Source: Sphingobacteriales bacterium 16-39-50
GTDB taxonomy: Bacteria > Bacteroidota > Bacteroidia > Sphingobacteriales > Sphingobacteriaceae
NCBI GenBank assembly: GCA_002257025.1
Contig: NCHA01000001.1
Span: 1 to 64,000 of the forward strand
Direction of reading: 5' to 3'
Length of the DNA stretch: 64,000 bases
A program made the translations under genes and the position numbers. Below, one piece after another: positions 26,686 through 37,025 of this stretch. How positions within the stretch are numbered: position 1 is the first letter of the stretch; each line of letters starts with the position of its first letter. The notes under the pieces were generated by a model that worked only from the letters and a program-made list of their open reading frames with translations, searched no databases and had not been told where the DNA came from.

Positions 26686-28152
26686 ATGAAAAAATTTAGA
26701 TTATATATCATTGCTTCAAGTTTAGTCTTGGTTACAGCTATTGGTATTTCATCTTGTACCGACAAGTTTGAAGAATACAATACTGACACGAGCAGATTAA
26801 CGTTATTTGGAGATTTACAGGCGCAGTATTTCGGTAATATTGCTCAGAACTTCCCATCAGACCGTAACGTAATGGTTGGAAACTGGTTGAATGGTGCATT
26901 TAACGGCTTCTACAACAACGCTACCCGTCCATTATTGGGTGTAATGGAAAATACAGCACCGGGTGGTAAAGCTGCTAATCCAGCAATTTATGCCATCGCT
27001 AATATCTGGAAAGTCCGTATGTATCAGCCAATGACTGATTACTGGGGACCAATTCCATATTCTGCAGTGGGTAATGGATTAAAAACAGTTGATTACGATG
27101 CACAGGACGTTATTTATAAAGATTTCCTGGTACAATTAACAAAGGCAACTGCTGATCTTCAGGCATTTAAAGGTAAAAATGTTTTGAGTACCAATGACCT
27201 TATTTATGCCGGTGATGTAGATAAGTGGATTCGTTTTGCAAACACTTTACGTCTTCGTATTGCTATTCGTATTTCTGGTGTAGAGCCTGCATTGGCAAAG
27301 ACTAATGCTGAAGCTGCGGTAGCAGGTGGTGTTATGGAAACCAATGCTCATGATGCTTATGTTAAGACTACTGCGAATAACATCAATCGCATGAATCAGG
27401 CAACAGCCTGGAATGAGTTCCGTATGAGTGCTGCAATGGAATCAGTATTAACTGGTTATGCTGACCCACGGTTGCCTATATACTACGCACCGATTTCTGG
27501 TACTACTGCAACTTTCAAAGGTATCCGTAATGGATATACTCAGGTTGAGTTAGGTTTACCAGCGAATGAGAACACAAAACTTTCAAACGTAGCTGACAGA
27601 TTTTTACCTGCAAATCAGAACACTAATCCATTTGAAGTCATGATGGCTGCGGAGGCATGGTTCTTAAGAGCCGAAGGTGCTTTGAAAGGATGGAACATGG
27701 GTTCAGGTACTGCTAAATCGTTTTATGAGAAAGGTATCGAAACTTCTATGAAACAGTGGGGTATTGCTGATGCAGCTGCAATTGCAGCTTATACTGCAAG
27801 TACAAAAACTCCGGTTGCTGTAACAGGAGCTGTAGTTTCACCTGCATTAACAGACCTTCCGGTTGTTTGGACTACAGATGCTACAAGACAATTAGAGCAG
27901 ATTCATACTCAGAAATGGATTGCTTTATGGCCAAATGGTGTAGAGGCATGGGCAGAATATCGCCGTACCGGTTTCCCTAAACTATATCCAAGAATGAATT
28001 CAGAGAGTTTATTCGTAGCTAAGGATCAGGTTGTCCGTCGTGTACCTTATACTATTGGTGAAAGTCAAACTAACCCAGCCGGTGTTGCAACAGGAGTTGC
28101 AAAACTTGGTGGTGCTGATAATGAAGCTACCAGACTTTGGTGGAATAAATAA
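26686..28152 (+). CDS. SusD-like nutrient-binding outer-membrane lipoprotein 2
   Basis: 488 aa, with lipobox ending at Cys24 (GISSC) and the PF12771-type start FEEYNTDTSRLT. YSAVGNGLKTVDYDAQDVIY and the late QIHTQKWIALWPNGVEAWAE match the same subfamily as SusD 1, so the two pairs are distant paralogues. It lies 19 bases after its SusC and is followed by a strong terminator at 28172. Confidence 0.93.
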   Translation: MKKFRLYIIASSLVLVTAIGISSCTDKFEEYNTDTSRLTLFGDLQAQYFGNIAQNFPSDRNVMVGNWLNGAFNGFYNNATRPLLGVMENTAPGGKAANPAIYAIANIWKVRMYQPMTDYWGPIPYSAVGNGLKTVDYDAQDVIYKDFLVQLTKATADLQAFKGKNVLSTNDLIYAGDVDKWIRFANTLRLRIAIRISGVEPALAKTNAEAAVAGGVMETNAHDAYVKTTANNINRMNQATAWNEFRMSAAMESVLTGYADPRLPIYYAPISGTTATFKGIRNGYTQVELGLPANENTKLSNVADRFLPANQNTNPFEVMMAAEAWFLRAEGALKGWNMGSGTAKSFYEKGIETSMKQWGIADAAAIAAYTASTKTPVAVTGAVVSPALTDLPVVWTTDATRQLEQIHTQKWIALWPNGVEAWAEYRRTGFPKLYPRMNSESLFVAKDQVVRRVPYTIGESQTNPAGVATGVAKLGGADNEATRLWWNK

Positions 28153-28171
28153 TCAGATTTAATAATTTTTT

Positions 28172-28213
28172 AAGAGGCCGTTCCGAATATATCCGGAACG
28201 GCCTCTTTGTTTT
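28172..28213 (+). terminator. Intrinsic terminator after SusCD 2
   Basis: A perfect 14-bp stem AAGAGGCCGTTCCG / CGGAACGGCCTCTT (28172-28185 and 28194-28207) is followed by TGTTTT. The 14-base segment GGCCTCTTTGTTTT then occurs a second time directly after the first, a small tandem duplication of the terminator tail. Confidence 0.88.
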
Positions 28214-28398
28214 GGCCTCTTTGTTTTAAGTACTTTCAGATAGGATTTATCCTGATGTAATTATTTATAAAAGGGATACACCTTTATTATCGAAGATTGC
28301 TTGGTTTTTTTAATAAATACTATACAGCAAAACAGATATTCCTTAGAGAGCTAAATTTATTTTTTTATATTTAATGATTCAATATTAATTACAGCAAT

Positions 28399-28428
28399 TT
28401 TGGAAAAAGACATTTATTTATACTTTAA
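28399..28428 (+). promoter_or_regulatory. Candidate promoter for the FG-GAP/dehydrogenase operon
   Basis: TTTG (28399-28402), an 18-base spacer, then TACTTTAA (28421-28428), resembling the TACTTTAG box before SusC 2. It has two mismatches to TAnnTTTG. The surrounding 361-base gap (28153-28513) shows only this and the terminator. Confidence 0.4.
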
Positions 28429-28513
28429 ATAGCTTATTTCATTCTCTCAACAACTTTTAGCTTAAAAGTTATTGTTGTATTAATTAGCTTAAAAATTCAA
28501 TTTTCCGTGCTTG

Positions 28514-31500
28514 ATGAAATATTTTAAAATGCTAAAAAAAATTTATGCTGCTGCCTTATTGAGTCTGGTTTTGAGTGGCTGTACCAGTAAAAATGACAAA
28601 CTGTTCACCTTATTGGACGAAGATGATACCGGGATAGATTATAGAAATATGCTTCGTGAGAGCGATGATATGAATGTAATGAACTATTCGTATTTCTATA
28701 ACGGTGCAGGTGTCGCTGCAGGAGATATTAATAATGATGGTCTTCAGGACTTGCTTTTTACAGGTAACATGGTTAAAAACCGCCTTTACATCAATAAGGG
28801 AAACTTTGAATTTGAAAATATAACCGACAAAAGTGGTATTGCCAGTAAACAGGGTTGGTGTACAGGTGCTACTATGGTAGATATTAATGCTGATGGACAT
28901 TTGGATATTTATATTAGTCGTTCAGCAGATATTGATCCTGAAAGAAGGAAGAACTTATTATTTATTAATAATGGTGATCTGACATTTACAGAAAAAGCTG
29001 AAGAATATGGTCTTGCAGACCATGGTTATTCAACCCAGGCTTCATTTTTTGATTATGATAAGGACGGTGATCTCGATATGTTTCTTATAAATCACTCTCT
29101 GCAGCAGTATACAACCGGTGTTCAGGAAAATGTGCAGCTGAGAAAAGAACAAAACCCTGATTTTGCTAATAAATTATATAGGAATGATAATGGTAAATTC
29201 AAGGATATTAGTGCTGAAGCCGGTATTACATCCAATGTTTTGACTTTTGGTTTAGGCCTTGCTGTTTCTGATATTAATAATGATAGCTGGCCTGACATTT
29301 ATGTTTCCAACGATTTTAATGAACCTGATTATTTATTTATTAATAACGGGAATGGAACATTTACAGATAAACTAACCGAAAGTATGTCACAGATTTCAAT
29401 GTATTCCATGGGGTCTGATGTTGCTGATTACAATAATGACGGATTACCTGATATGGTAACACTCGACATGCTTCCAGAAAGTAATGAGACCCAAAAGATG
29501 CATTCAGGAGCTGAAAATTTCGACAAAATGCAATTTCTATTCGACAGAGGGTTTTATTTTCAGTTTAGCCGTAATATGCTTCAGAAGAACAATGGAGATG
29601 GGACATTTTCTGAAATCGGACAAATTGCAGGTATATCGAATACTGACTGGAGTTGGGCAGCTTTGTTCTCTGACCTGGATAGGGATGGGAAGAAGGATCT
29701 TTTTGTGACCAATGGCTATGTTAAGGATTATACAGACATGGATTTTCTGAAATACACAATGGACGAAACAATTCGTTCAAGGCAGCAGGGGAATACTGTT
29801 GTTGCAAAGGATTTTATAGAGAAAATGCCAACAATCGTTCAGTCTAATTATGCGTTTCAAAATGTTGGTAATGACCGTTTTGAGAAGAAAAGTACAGAGT
29901 GGGGCCTTGATCAAAAAGGCATTTCGGCCGGTGCGGTCTATGCAGATTTGGATAATGATGGGGATATGGACCTTGTTGTAAGTAATACAAATGAAGTGGC
30001 AAGTGTTTATAAAAACAATTCAGAATTATTGAACAAGAACTCTTTTCTCAGAGTCCAGTTAAAAGGTGATAAACAAAACTCTTTGGGCTTTGGTGCTAAG
30101 GTCATTCTATATGCAAAAGGTGTAAAATATTTTCAGGAGCAGATCCCTGTCAGAGGGTTTCAGTCTTCTGTGGATCCTGTATTAAACTTTGGACTTGGTG
30201 AAAATCAGATCATTGATTCCTTGTTTATCATTTGGCCAAATGACAAGAGTCAGAAAATTAACAATGTAAAAGTAAATCAGACCCTTACACTGGATGTTAA
30301 AAATGCTAACCTGGATTTGAAGTTTAATCCTATTCCGGCAGGTGATAAATATTTAGTGAACTCATCTTCAGTTGATTTTGCTCATACAGAAAATCAGTTT
30401 AATGATTTTACTGTTCAGACCTTACTCCCGAATTATCTTTCAAGACCAGGCCCGACTATGGCTAAAGCTGATTTTAATGGCGATGGTATTGAGGATCTGT
30501 TTATAGGAGGTGCTTCAGGCCAGGCAGGAGCTTTGTTTACACAAAGCAGTACAGGCGATTTTCTTAAAAAGAATAGCAGTTCACTGGATGCAGATGCTCA
30601 GTATGAAGATACAGCTTCTGAATTTTTCGATATTGATGGTGACGGTGATCTTGATCTTTATGTTGGAAGTGGTGGTTATGAATTCGGACCTGATAGTCCA
30701 TGGCTTCAGGACAGGGTTTATATCAATGATGGCAAAGGTAATTTTACGAAGAAAACTACTGGCCTACCCAAAATGCTGACTAGTACCGGTACAGTTAGAT
30801 CTTCAGATATTGATGGAGATGGTGATCTGGATCTATTTGTTGGTAGCCGTGTTTCTCCGGGGATGTATCCAAGTACTCCTGAAAGTAAAATTCTGATCAA
30901 TGATGGCAAAGGCAATTTTACTGATGGAACTGCTGCCATTGCCCCTGATATAAAATATGCTGGTATGGTGAGTGATGCTATTTGGATCGACGTAAACCAG
31001 GATAAGGTAAATGATTTAATTGTGGTGGGTGAATGGATGCCTATCCGCATATTCCTCAATCAGAAAGGTAAGTTGAATGATAAATCTGCCGAATTTATCA
31101 AGTTTGGTTCATCAGGCTGGTGGAATACAATTTATGCAGATGACATGGATGCTGACGGTGACCAAGACCTTGTCATTGGAAATTTAGGACTGAATGCGCA
31201 GTTTAAGGCTAGTGAGAAGGAACCAATGAGCATTTATTATAAAGATTTCGACGAGAATGGTTCTGTAGACCCTGTTTTTTGCTATTACATAGGTGGGGTT
31301 TCTTATCCGGCAGCTTCAAGGGATGATCTGATGGATCAGCTTCCAAGTCTTAAAAATAAATTTCTTGAATATCATAAATATGCCAATGCAACGATAAATG
31401 ATCTGTTTACTTCTGATCAGTTAAAGGATGCCCAAATGCTAAAAGCAGAACTTCTTGAAACTGTTTATTTAGAAAATACCGGCAAGAGCTTTAATTTAAA

Positions 31501-31819
31501 GCCACTTCCTGTTGAAGCACAGTATGCACCAGTTTATGCCATTGCATCTTCTGATATTGATAAGGATGGAAAGAAGGATCTTATTTTAGCTGGTAATAAT
31601 TCCTGGACCAGAATTAAATTCGGACATTTCACTTCCAGTAACGGTACGCTTCTTTCAGGAAATGGCAAGGGTGAATTTTCGTATGTTCCGCAATGGAAAA
31701 GCGGCCTTAACATCAGGGGTAATGTGAGAAGCCTGAAAATGTTCTCCAAGGGTAAAAATTCAGGTAATCAATTTATTTTCGGGATAAATAATGCCCCAGT
31801 TAAAACAGTGAAAAATTAA
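28514..31819 (+). CDS. FG-GAP/VCBS repeat lipoprotein with UnbV/ASPIC domain (CRTAC1-like)
   Basis: A large surface lipoprotein of about 1101 aa. The lipobox is VLSGC near residue 23. Repeated calcium-loop blades such as DYDKDGDLDMFL, DLDNDGDMDLVV, DIDGDGDLDLYV and DMDADGDQDLVI form one or two integrin-like propellers. A UnbV/ASPIC domain lies at about 510-595 (SLGFGAKVILYAKGVKYFQE, PVRGFQSSVDP). Such proteins are commonly found beside SusCD in Bacteroidota, but their biochemical role is unknown; carbohydrate or metal binding is guessed. The ATG at 28514 is preferred to the TTG immediately before it. Confidence 0.87.
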   Translation: MKYFKMLKKIYAAALLSLVLSGCTSKNDKLFTLLDEDDTGIDYRNMLRESDDMNVMNYSYFYNGAGVAAGDINNDGLQDLLFTGNMVKNRLYINKGNFEFENITDKSGIASKQGWCTGATMVDINADGHLDIYISRSADIDPERRKNLLFINNGDLTFTEKAEEYGLADHGYSTQASFFDYDKDGDLDMFLINHSLQQYTTGVQENVQLRKEQNPDFANKLYRNDNGKFKDISAEAGITSNVLTFGLGLAVSDINNDSWPDIYVSNDFNEPDYLFINNGNGTFTDKLTESMSQISMYSMGSDVADYNNDGLPDMVTLDMLPESNETQKMHSGAENFDKMQFLFDRGFYFQFSRNMLQKNNGDGTFSEIGQIAGISNTDWSWAALFSDLDRDGKKDLFVTNGYVKDYTDMDFLKYTMDETIRSRQQGNTVVAKDFIEKMPTIVQSNYAFQNVGNDRFEKKSTEWGLDQKGISAGAVYADLDNDGDMDLVVSNTNEVASVYKNNSELLNKNSFLRVQLKGDKQNSLGFGAKVILYAKGVKYFQEQIPVRGFQSSVDPVLNFGLGENQIIDSLFIIWPNDKSQKINNVKVNQTLTLDVKNANLDLKFNPIPAGDKYLVNSSSVDFAHTENQFNDFTVQTLLPNYLSRPGPTMAKADFNGDGIEDLFIGGASGQAGALFTQSSTGDFLKKNSSSLDADAQYEDTASEFFDIDGDGDLDLYVGSGGYEFGPDSPWLQDRVYINDGKGNFTKKTTGLPKMLTSTGTVRSSDIDGDGDLDLFVGSRVSPGMYPSTPESKILINDGKGNFTDGTAAIAPDIKYAGMVSDAIWIDVNQDKVNDLIVVGEWMPIRIFLNQKGKLNDKSAEFIKFGSSGWWNTIYADDMDADGDQDLVIGNLGLNAQFKASEKEPMSIYYKDFDENGSVDPVFCYYIGGVSYPAASRDDLMDQLPSLKNKFLEYHKYANATINDLFTSDQLKDAQMLKAELLETVYLENTGKSFNLKPLPVEAQYAPVYAIASSDIDKDGKKDLILAGNNSWTRIKFGHFTSSNGTLLSGNGKGEFSYVPQWKSGLNIRGNVRSLKMFSKGKNSGNQFIFGINNAPVKTVKN

Positions 31820-31908
31820 TATAATTACAAAGCCGCGTGGATTTTCGATTTCAGATATTGTTTTATTCTGTCTCTTTTTCTTCCGGAATCTAAAATCTTT
31901 AAACTGAA

Positions 31909-33471
31909 ATGAATATTTTAACAATGAACAAAAAAGCGCTTATTGTTTTATTGGGAGGAATAGGCACTTTAATTTTTATCTCTTTCAAATCCAATTTTCC
32001 TGTACAGGAACCCTGGAAAGCCCCTGATTCAGCAGATACAATTAAGAGCCCATTCCCATTTACGCCTCAGGTGATAAGAGAGGGTGAAAAATTGTATACC
32101 ATGCTTTGTGTTTCCTGTCATGGGACTACCGGACTTGGTGATGGACAACCGGGTAGGTATAAAATTCCCCCTGCAAACTTTCATAGTAAACATGTGACCG
32201 ATCAAAAGGATGGTGCCCTGTTTTGGAAGCTAACCCATGGTAAGGGTAATATGCCTGCCTATGGCGTCGCATTTAATGAAGAAAAGAGGTGGCAACTTAT
32301 TGCATATATCCGTCAATTCGCAAAACAGGATTTGAATGCTACTGTTTCTAAGCCGGTTTTGCCGCTTAAAAACTATCGCTTTGATAAGAATTTGTCAACC
32401 CGTTATTTTCCATTACCCCTCATAGTAAGTAATGTATATAGTTCAGAGGAACAACTTTTTATGGTTGATACAGTCGTAAAAGATCTTGTAAGACCCTGGA
32501 GTATTGTTTTTATGCCAGATAATTCAGTCCTGATAGCAGAGCGTAGTGGTAAATTATTGAAAGTGAAAGACGGGAAAGTTCAGGCAAATCCGATAAGTGG
32601 TAATGTGCCAACTAGTTTACGTGATGTTAAGCTTCATCCCAACTTCGAAAAGAACAGGGTGATTTACTTTTCATATTTTATAGAGCCAACAAGCCCCGGT
32701 ACTGGTTATACTGCATTGATGAGAGGCAAATTGATTGGTGATAAACTTGTGGAGGAAAAGATGATCTATAAAGCAGGACCGTTTAAACGAAATGGTGACT
32801 GGTTTGGCAGTAAGATCGGATTCGATGATAAGGGTTTCCTGTATTTTACTGTTGGAATACATAGTGACAGGATGAATTCACAAAGCCTTTCTGCTCCTGA
32901 TGGAAAGACCATGAGGCTGCACGAAGATGGCAGTATTCCTAAAGATAATCCTTTTATAAATACACCGGGAGCATTACCTGAGATTTATTCATATGGACAT
33001 CGAATGCATCAGGGCTTTCGCCGTGATCCTAAAACAGGCAGGATATTTTTTGTGGAATTTGGCGAACTTGCAGGGGATGAACTGAATATTTTAAAGCGGG
33101 GAGCAAATTATGGCTGGCCTTTGGCAACATTCAGTCTTGAATATAATGGTTCAATAATTTCTGAAAGTCCATATCGTGAAGGAACGGAACCCCCGATTCA
33201 TCATTATGCTATTGCACCATCAGATCTTGATTTTGTTTATGGAACTCGTTATCCGAAGTGGGATGGCAATATTTTTATAGGCGGACTAGCTACTAAGAAG
33301 CTTTATCGGGTTGTGATGAAAGATGACAAATCTGTGCACGATGAAGCCATGCTGCATAATCTTGGAAGGATCAGAGATGTAAAATATGGGCCTGATCAGT
33401 TCTTATACGCCCTGACTGAAGATACCGGTATTCTAGTCAGATTAGTGCCACTGAGTAAAATTGGCAATTAG
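31909..33471 (+). CDS. Cytochrome c fused to a PQQ-type sugar dehydrogenase
   Basis: Exported or membrane-anchored by a hydrophobic N-terminus (10-26). Residues about 50-130 are a class I cytochrome c: heme site C67-V-S-C70-H71, axial ligand M115 in GKGNMPAY. From about 175 follows a glucose/sorbosone dehydrogenase-type propeller (LVRPWSIVFMPDNSVLIAER, LHPNFEKNRVIYFSY, YGHRMHQGFRRDP, RGANYGWPLATF). A dehydrogenase with its own electron acceptor would oxidise an aldose to a lactone in the periplasm and pass electrons to the respiratory chain. The cytochrome half is a close relative of the stand-alone cytochrome at 39319. PQQ use is assumed from the family. Confidence 0.87.
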   Translation: MNILTMNKKALIVLLGGIGTLIFISFKSNFPVQEPWKAPDSADTIKSPFPFTPQVIREGEKLYTMLCVSCHGTTGLGDGQPGRYKIPPANFHSKHVTDQKDGALFWKLTHGKGNMPAYGVAFNEEKRWQLIAYIRQFAKQDLNATVSKPVLPLKNYRFDKNLSTRYFPLPLIVSNVYSSEEQLFMVDTVVKDLVRPWSIVFMPDNSVLIAERSGKLLKVKDGKVQANPISGNVPTSLRDVKLHPNFEKNRVIYFSYFIEPTSPGTGYTALMRGKLIGDKLVEEKMIYKAGPFKRNGDWFGSKIGFDDKGFLYFTVGIHSDRMNSQSLSAPDGKTMRLHEDGSIPKDNPFINTPGALPEIYSYGHRMHQGFRRDPKTGRIFFVEFGELAGDELNILKRGANYGWPLATFSLEYNGSIISESPYREGTEPPIHHYAIAPSDLDFVYGTRYPKWDGNIFIGGLATKKLYRVVMKDDKSVHDEAMLHNLGRIRDVKYGPDQFLYALTEDTGILVRLVPLSKIGN

Positions 33472-33512
33472 AAAGCGGCATCTCATTTACCATTAATTAT
33501 ACCAATTCTGAA

Positions 33513-35174
33513 ATGAAACGTAGAAATTTAATTAAGGGCTTAGCCCTTCTTCCACTCGCAGGTGGAGCAATTACCAGAGAATCTGTTTTAGCTGCAAGTC
33601 CGGGTACAGGACTAAACTCCAATCCAATGACTGAAACAGGAAGTATTACTACGGAATCTTCATTTATGGCTGAAACGAATATTTTTCGCTCTATCGGTGT
33701 TGAACCTATTATTAACTGCCGTGGTGCCTATACAATTATAGGTGGATCGCTGGAACTTCCTCCCGTTAGGGAAGCTATGGAAGCTGCCTCTCAAAACTTT
33801 GTACAATACGATGAATTAGCTGAAGGAATAGGCCAAAGGCTCGCAGATCTTACCAAATCTGAATGGGGGATGGTGTCTGCCGGATGTGCAGCAGGTATGA
33901 AACACGTAACTGCAGCTTGTGTTACCGGAGGTAGCCCTGAAAAACTTATCAGAATTCCAAATCTGACTGGGTTTGAGAAGAACGAAGTAATTATCCCTTT
34001 GTATTCACGTAATACCTATGATCATGCCGTTCGTAATATCGGAGTAACTATAATTCATGTTGCAACACCAGAAGAACTCGAAAGGGCAATTAATCCGAGA
34101 ACAGCAATGATCTATGTGAATGCTGTTAATGGTTCTTTTACAGGGCAACCTTTTTCGCTTGAAGTGATTGCAGGCATTGCAAAACCTAAAAAAGTGCCGG
34201 TTTTAATTGACGCAGCAGCCGAAAATCTGACAATTCCTTCTGTACATCTTAAACGAGGTGCTGATGTGGTTGCCTATAGTGGTGGAAAAGCTATGCGGGG
34301 GCCTCAGTGTGCTGGTTTACTGCTCGGAAACAAAGAGATATTAATGTCGGCATGGCAGGCAAGTTCTCCTCACCACGGTCCTGGTCGCGATAATAAAGTT
34401 GGACGTGAAGAAATGATTGGAATGATGGCTGCAGTTGAAACCTGGATAAAACGTGATCATGATGCTGAATACAAGAGCTGGCTTAGCAGGCTTGATCTAA
34501 TCGCCAAAAAGGCACTGACTATACAGGGAGTAAAAACAAATGTTACTGAACCAATTGAACTTTCTAATAAGCACCCGACTTTATGGATTAGCTGGGATCC
34601 TGCTAAACTCAATATCACAGGATATGAAGTAGCAGAAGAAATTAGTAGTACCAAACCAAGAGTGGCTATTGGCTCCCGCGACGAAAGTGATGGTTTTACT
34701 ACCATCGATATTGTTTCAAGCCATATGAAGGAAGGAGAGGATCAAATCGTCGCAAACAGAATATTTGAGATACTTTCCAGAAAGCGCAGTTCTAAATCAG
34801 AGGTAATGACTGCTCCCGCGGCAAACCTAAGTGGTAAATGGAATGTTAATGTAAGATATTTTAATAGTACAGTTAAGCATATCTTTTCGATTCAGCAGGA
34901 TGGAAACTGGATTAATGGAACCCATAAAGGTGATTTTGATATTCGGGATATAAGTGGAACAATTGAAGGTAATCAGATCAAATTGAGCAGTGTACTAAGA
35001 CTGCCTGGAGATCAAATCACTTTTTATTTTTCAGGGACAGTCAATGGAGACTCGCTTACAGGAGATATACATATGGGCGAATACCGTACAGCCAAATTTA
35101 CTGCAAGTAAATCATTAGAAAAGCCGGTTCGGAAGAAAATTCTGGTTCCAAAAGGCCCTCCTTTGGCAACCTGA
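33513..35174 (+). CDS. Tat-exported SelA-like PLP enzyme 2 with C-terminal beta domain
   Basis: Paralogue of the enzyme at 6863. The Tat leader is KRRNLIKGLALLPLAGG. Catalytic residues are K259 (AYSGGKAMRGPQCAG) and D233 (PVLIDAAAENL); the PLP fold spans about 55-425. Unlike the first copy it has about 120 extra residues after a linker (430-553): SGKWNVNVRYFNST and similar alternating strands look like a small lipocalin-like barrel that may bind ligand or a partner. It is encoded 41 bases after the cytochrome-dehydrogenase fusion, so oxidation and amine elimination are probably co-expressed. Substrate is inferred to be an amino sugar acid or similar hydroxy-amino acid. Confidence 0.84.
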   Translation: MKRRNLIKGLALLPLAGGAITRESVLAASPGTGLNSNPMTETGSITTESSFMAETNIFRSIGVEPIINCRGAYTIIGGSLELPPVREAMEAASQNFVQYDELAEGIGQRLADLTKSEWGMVSAGCAAGMKHVTAACVTGGSPEKLIRIPNLTGFEKNEVIIPLYSRNTYDHAVRNIGVTIIHVATPEELERAINPRTAMIYVNAVNGSFTGQPFSLEVIAGIAKPKKVPVLIDAAAENLTIPSVHLKRGADVVAYSGGKAMRGPQCAGLLLGNKEILMSAWQASSPHHGPGRDNKVGREEMIGMMAAVETWIKRDHDAEYKSWLSRLDLIAKKALTIQGVKTNVTEPIELSNKHPTLWISWDPAKLNITGYEVAEEISSTKPRVAIGSRDESDGFTTIDIVSSHMKEGEDQIVANRIFEILSRKRSSKSEVMTAPAANLSGKWNVNVRYFNSTVKHIFSIQQDGNWINGTHKGDFDIRDISGTIEGNQIKLSSVLRLPGDQITFYFSGTVNGDSLTGDIHMGEYRTAKFTASKSLEKPVRKKILVPKGPPLAT

Positions 35175-35297
35175 TATTATATTGTTTAATGTACTAGGAT
35201 TTTATAATTTTACTGAAAATTTGAAGAAAAATAAGCTTTTGGATAATCTTATTTAGTTATAAATCCGTAAGTTTAATTAATTGAAATTCAATTAGAT

Positions 35298-36599
35298 ATG
35301 AAAAAAATTTTATTGGCTGTAATTATTGGTTTTTTGTTCAGTAGTTGCGCGAAGAAAGGTGATTATGAAGCTGTATTTTCTAATCCCGAGCAATACTCTA
35401 AAACAGTAGGCTTACTAACTCAGGTTATTACCCACGATATCTTTTCTCCCCCGGTTGCAAGCAGAATATATGCTTACAGTAGTATTGCAGGATATGAGGT
35501 TATTGCAAGCCAGTCAAAGGGCTATAAGCCACTTAGTGGCAAACTTGAAGGACTCAAAGTTTCGGCAGCGAGTAAGCCTGTTAATAAGGAGTTTTCAGCA
35601 ATATTGGCTTATATGTACGTTGGAAAAGAGTTGACATTTTCCAAGGATTCTACTCAGAAGATTATTGATAATCACATTCAGCTTGCAAAAGATAGCGGAA
35701 TGTCTGAGGAGATATTGAATAACTCACAAGAATATGCACTTTCTGTAAGTAATGCAGTTCTTGATTGGGCAAAGAAAGATAATTATAAGCAGACACGTTC
35801 AGCAGTTAAATACACGGTTACAAATGAAGAAGGCAGATGGGTTCCAACGCCGCCGGCTTATATGCCTGCTATTGAGCCTAGCTGGATGAAAATCCGACCT
35901 GTCCTAATTGATTCAGCAAGTCAGTTTTTGCCAAAACCACCTTCTAAATTTAGTAAGGATAAGAACAGCGATTTTTATAAACTGGCAAATGAAGTATATG
36001 AAACCGGCAAAAACTTAAGTGATGAACAAAAGGCAATCGCTGATTTTTGGGATTGTAATGGCTTCAAGGTAAATGTTTCAGGACACGTTATGTTTGCAAC
36101 GAAGGCCATGACTCCGGGCGGGCATTGGATGGGTATTACAGGAATTGTATGCAGTAATCAGAAAGCCGATTTTGATAAAACAGTGTTTGCTTATGCAGGT
36201 GTTTCTATAGCTGTAAATGATGCTTTTATCGCCTGCTGGAATACAAAGTTTACTTATGATTTGGTAAGACCAGAAACCTATATTAACAATTATATGGATA
36301 ATGCCTGGAAGCCTTATCTTCAAACTCCTCCATTCCCGGAATATACAAGTGGACACTCAATCATTTCCAGTGCATCAGCCATGGTTTTAACCAGATTATT
36401 TGGTGATAATACCCCATTTGTTGACAATACAGAAAGAGCATGGGGTTGGCCTGACAGAAAATTTGAAAGTGTTAAGCAGGCAGCCAATGAAGCAGCTTTG
36501 AGCCGTATGTATGGTGGAATTCATTACCGTGAAGCCATGGAAGAAGGTATAGTTGAAGGGGAGAAAATAGGAGAGCTTGTTTTCAGTAAACTTAATTGA
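35298..36599 (+). CDS. Vanadium haloperoxidase/PAP2-like lipoprotein
   Basis: 433 aa with lipobox FSSC (Cys17). The three PAP2/haloperoxidase anion-site motifs are visible: K-x6-RP in KFTYDLVRPETY, the SGH motif as YTSGHSIISS, and SR-x5-H in SRMYGGIHYRE. The usual Asp three residues after the last His is not there, as in many vanadium-dependent haloperoxidase homologues of Bacteroidota. It could be a phosphatase (removing phosphate from an imported sugar) or a peroxidase; the sequence does not decide. A 124-base upstream gap suggests its own promoter. Confidence 0.82.
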   Translation: MKKILLAVIIGFLFSSCAKKGDYEAVFSNPEQYSKTVGLLTQVITHDIFSPPVASRIYAYSSIAGYEVIASQSKGYKPLSGKLEGLKVSAASKPVNKEFSAILAYMYVGKELTFSKDSTQKIIDNHIQLAKDSGMSEEILNNSQEYALSVSNAVLDWAKKDNYKQTRSAVKYTVTNEEGRWVPTPPAYMPAIEPSWMKIRPVLIDSASQFLPKPPSKFSKDKNSDFYKLANEVYETGKNLSDEQKAIADFWDCNGFKVNVSGHVMFATKAMTPGGHWMGITGIVCSNQKADFDKTVFAYAGVSIAVNDAFIACWNTKFTYDLVRPETYINNYMDNAWKPYLQTPPFPEYTSGHSIISSASAMVLTRLFGDNTPFVDNTERAWGWPDRKFESVKQAANEAALSRMYGGIHYREAMEEGIVEGEKIGELVFSKLN

Positions 36600-37025
36600 T
36601 CTGACTATAAATCTCTAAATTTAGCAGGGCCTATTCTTATCTTAACGTGAGCTCGATAAAATTGAAGGCTAAATCAGGTTTAAATTCACTGTCTGGTGTG
36701 CTTAAACCCGATTGTAGCGGATACCGGCCTGTGATTAAGGCCTGTGGAGTATGAGCGGAAAGCGGGACTTCCGATAAAAAATTGCAAAACAGTAGGTTTC
36801 CAAATAATAAAAACCCTGATAACATTGCAGAAAATCATCTTAAACTCTAATATTATATATAATAATATATCGAACTCCCGTCGTTTTAAATAACAGATAA
36901 TACTTTTAATACCCATATTTTGTGCCTATGTCACGATTTTGAGTTTTTATTTTAAATCCGGGATTTTTTAAATAGAATTGTGCCATACAATGTCGTATGC
37001 TAAAGAAATTAAGAGTACCAAAGAA
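36600..37025. other. Non-coding gap with repeat remnants
   Basis: No convincing gene in 426 bases. A single MITE-like end (TTAACGTGAGCTCGA) lies at about 36644-36658. GGCCTGTG occurs twice within 36727-36748, next to a GC-richer stretch that contrasts with the AT-rich flanks and looks like a decayed repeat. TATTATATATAATAATATA at about 36851-36869 is near-palindromic. Confidence 0.4.

Noticed and set aside
36978..37025. Upstream extension of the cytochrome c lipoprotein
   Set aside because: It would place 16 charged residues before the lipobox; the ATG at 37026 gives a proper lipoprotein leader.
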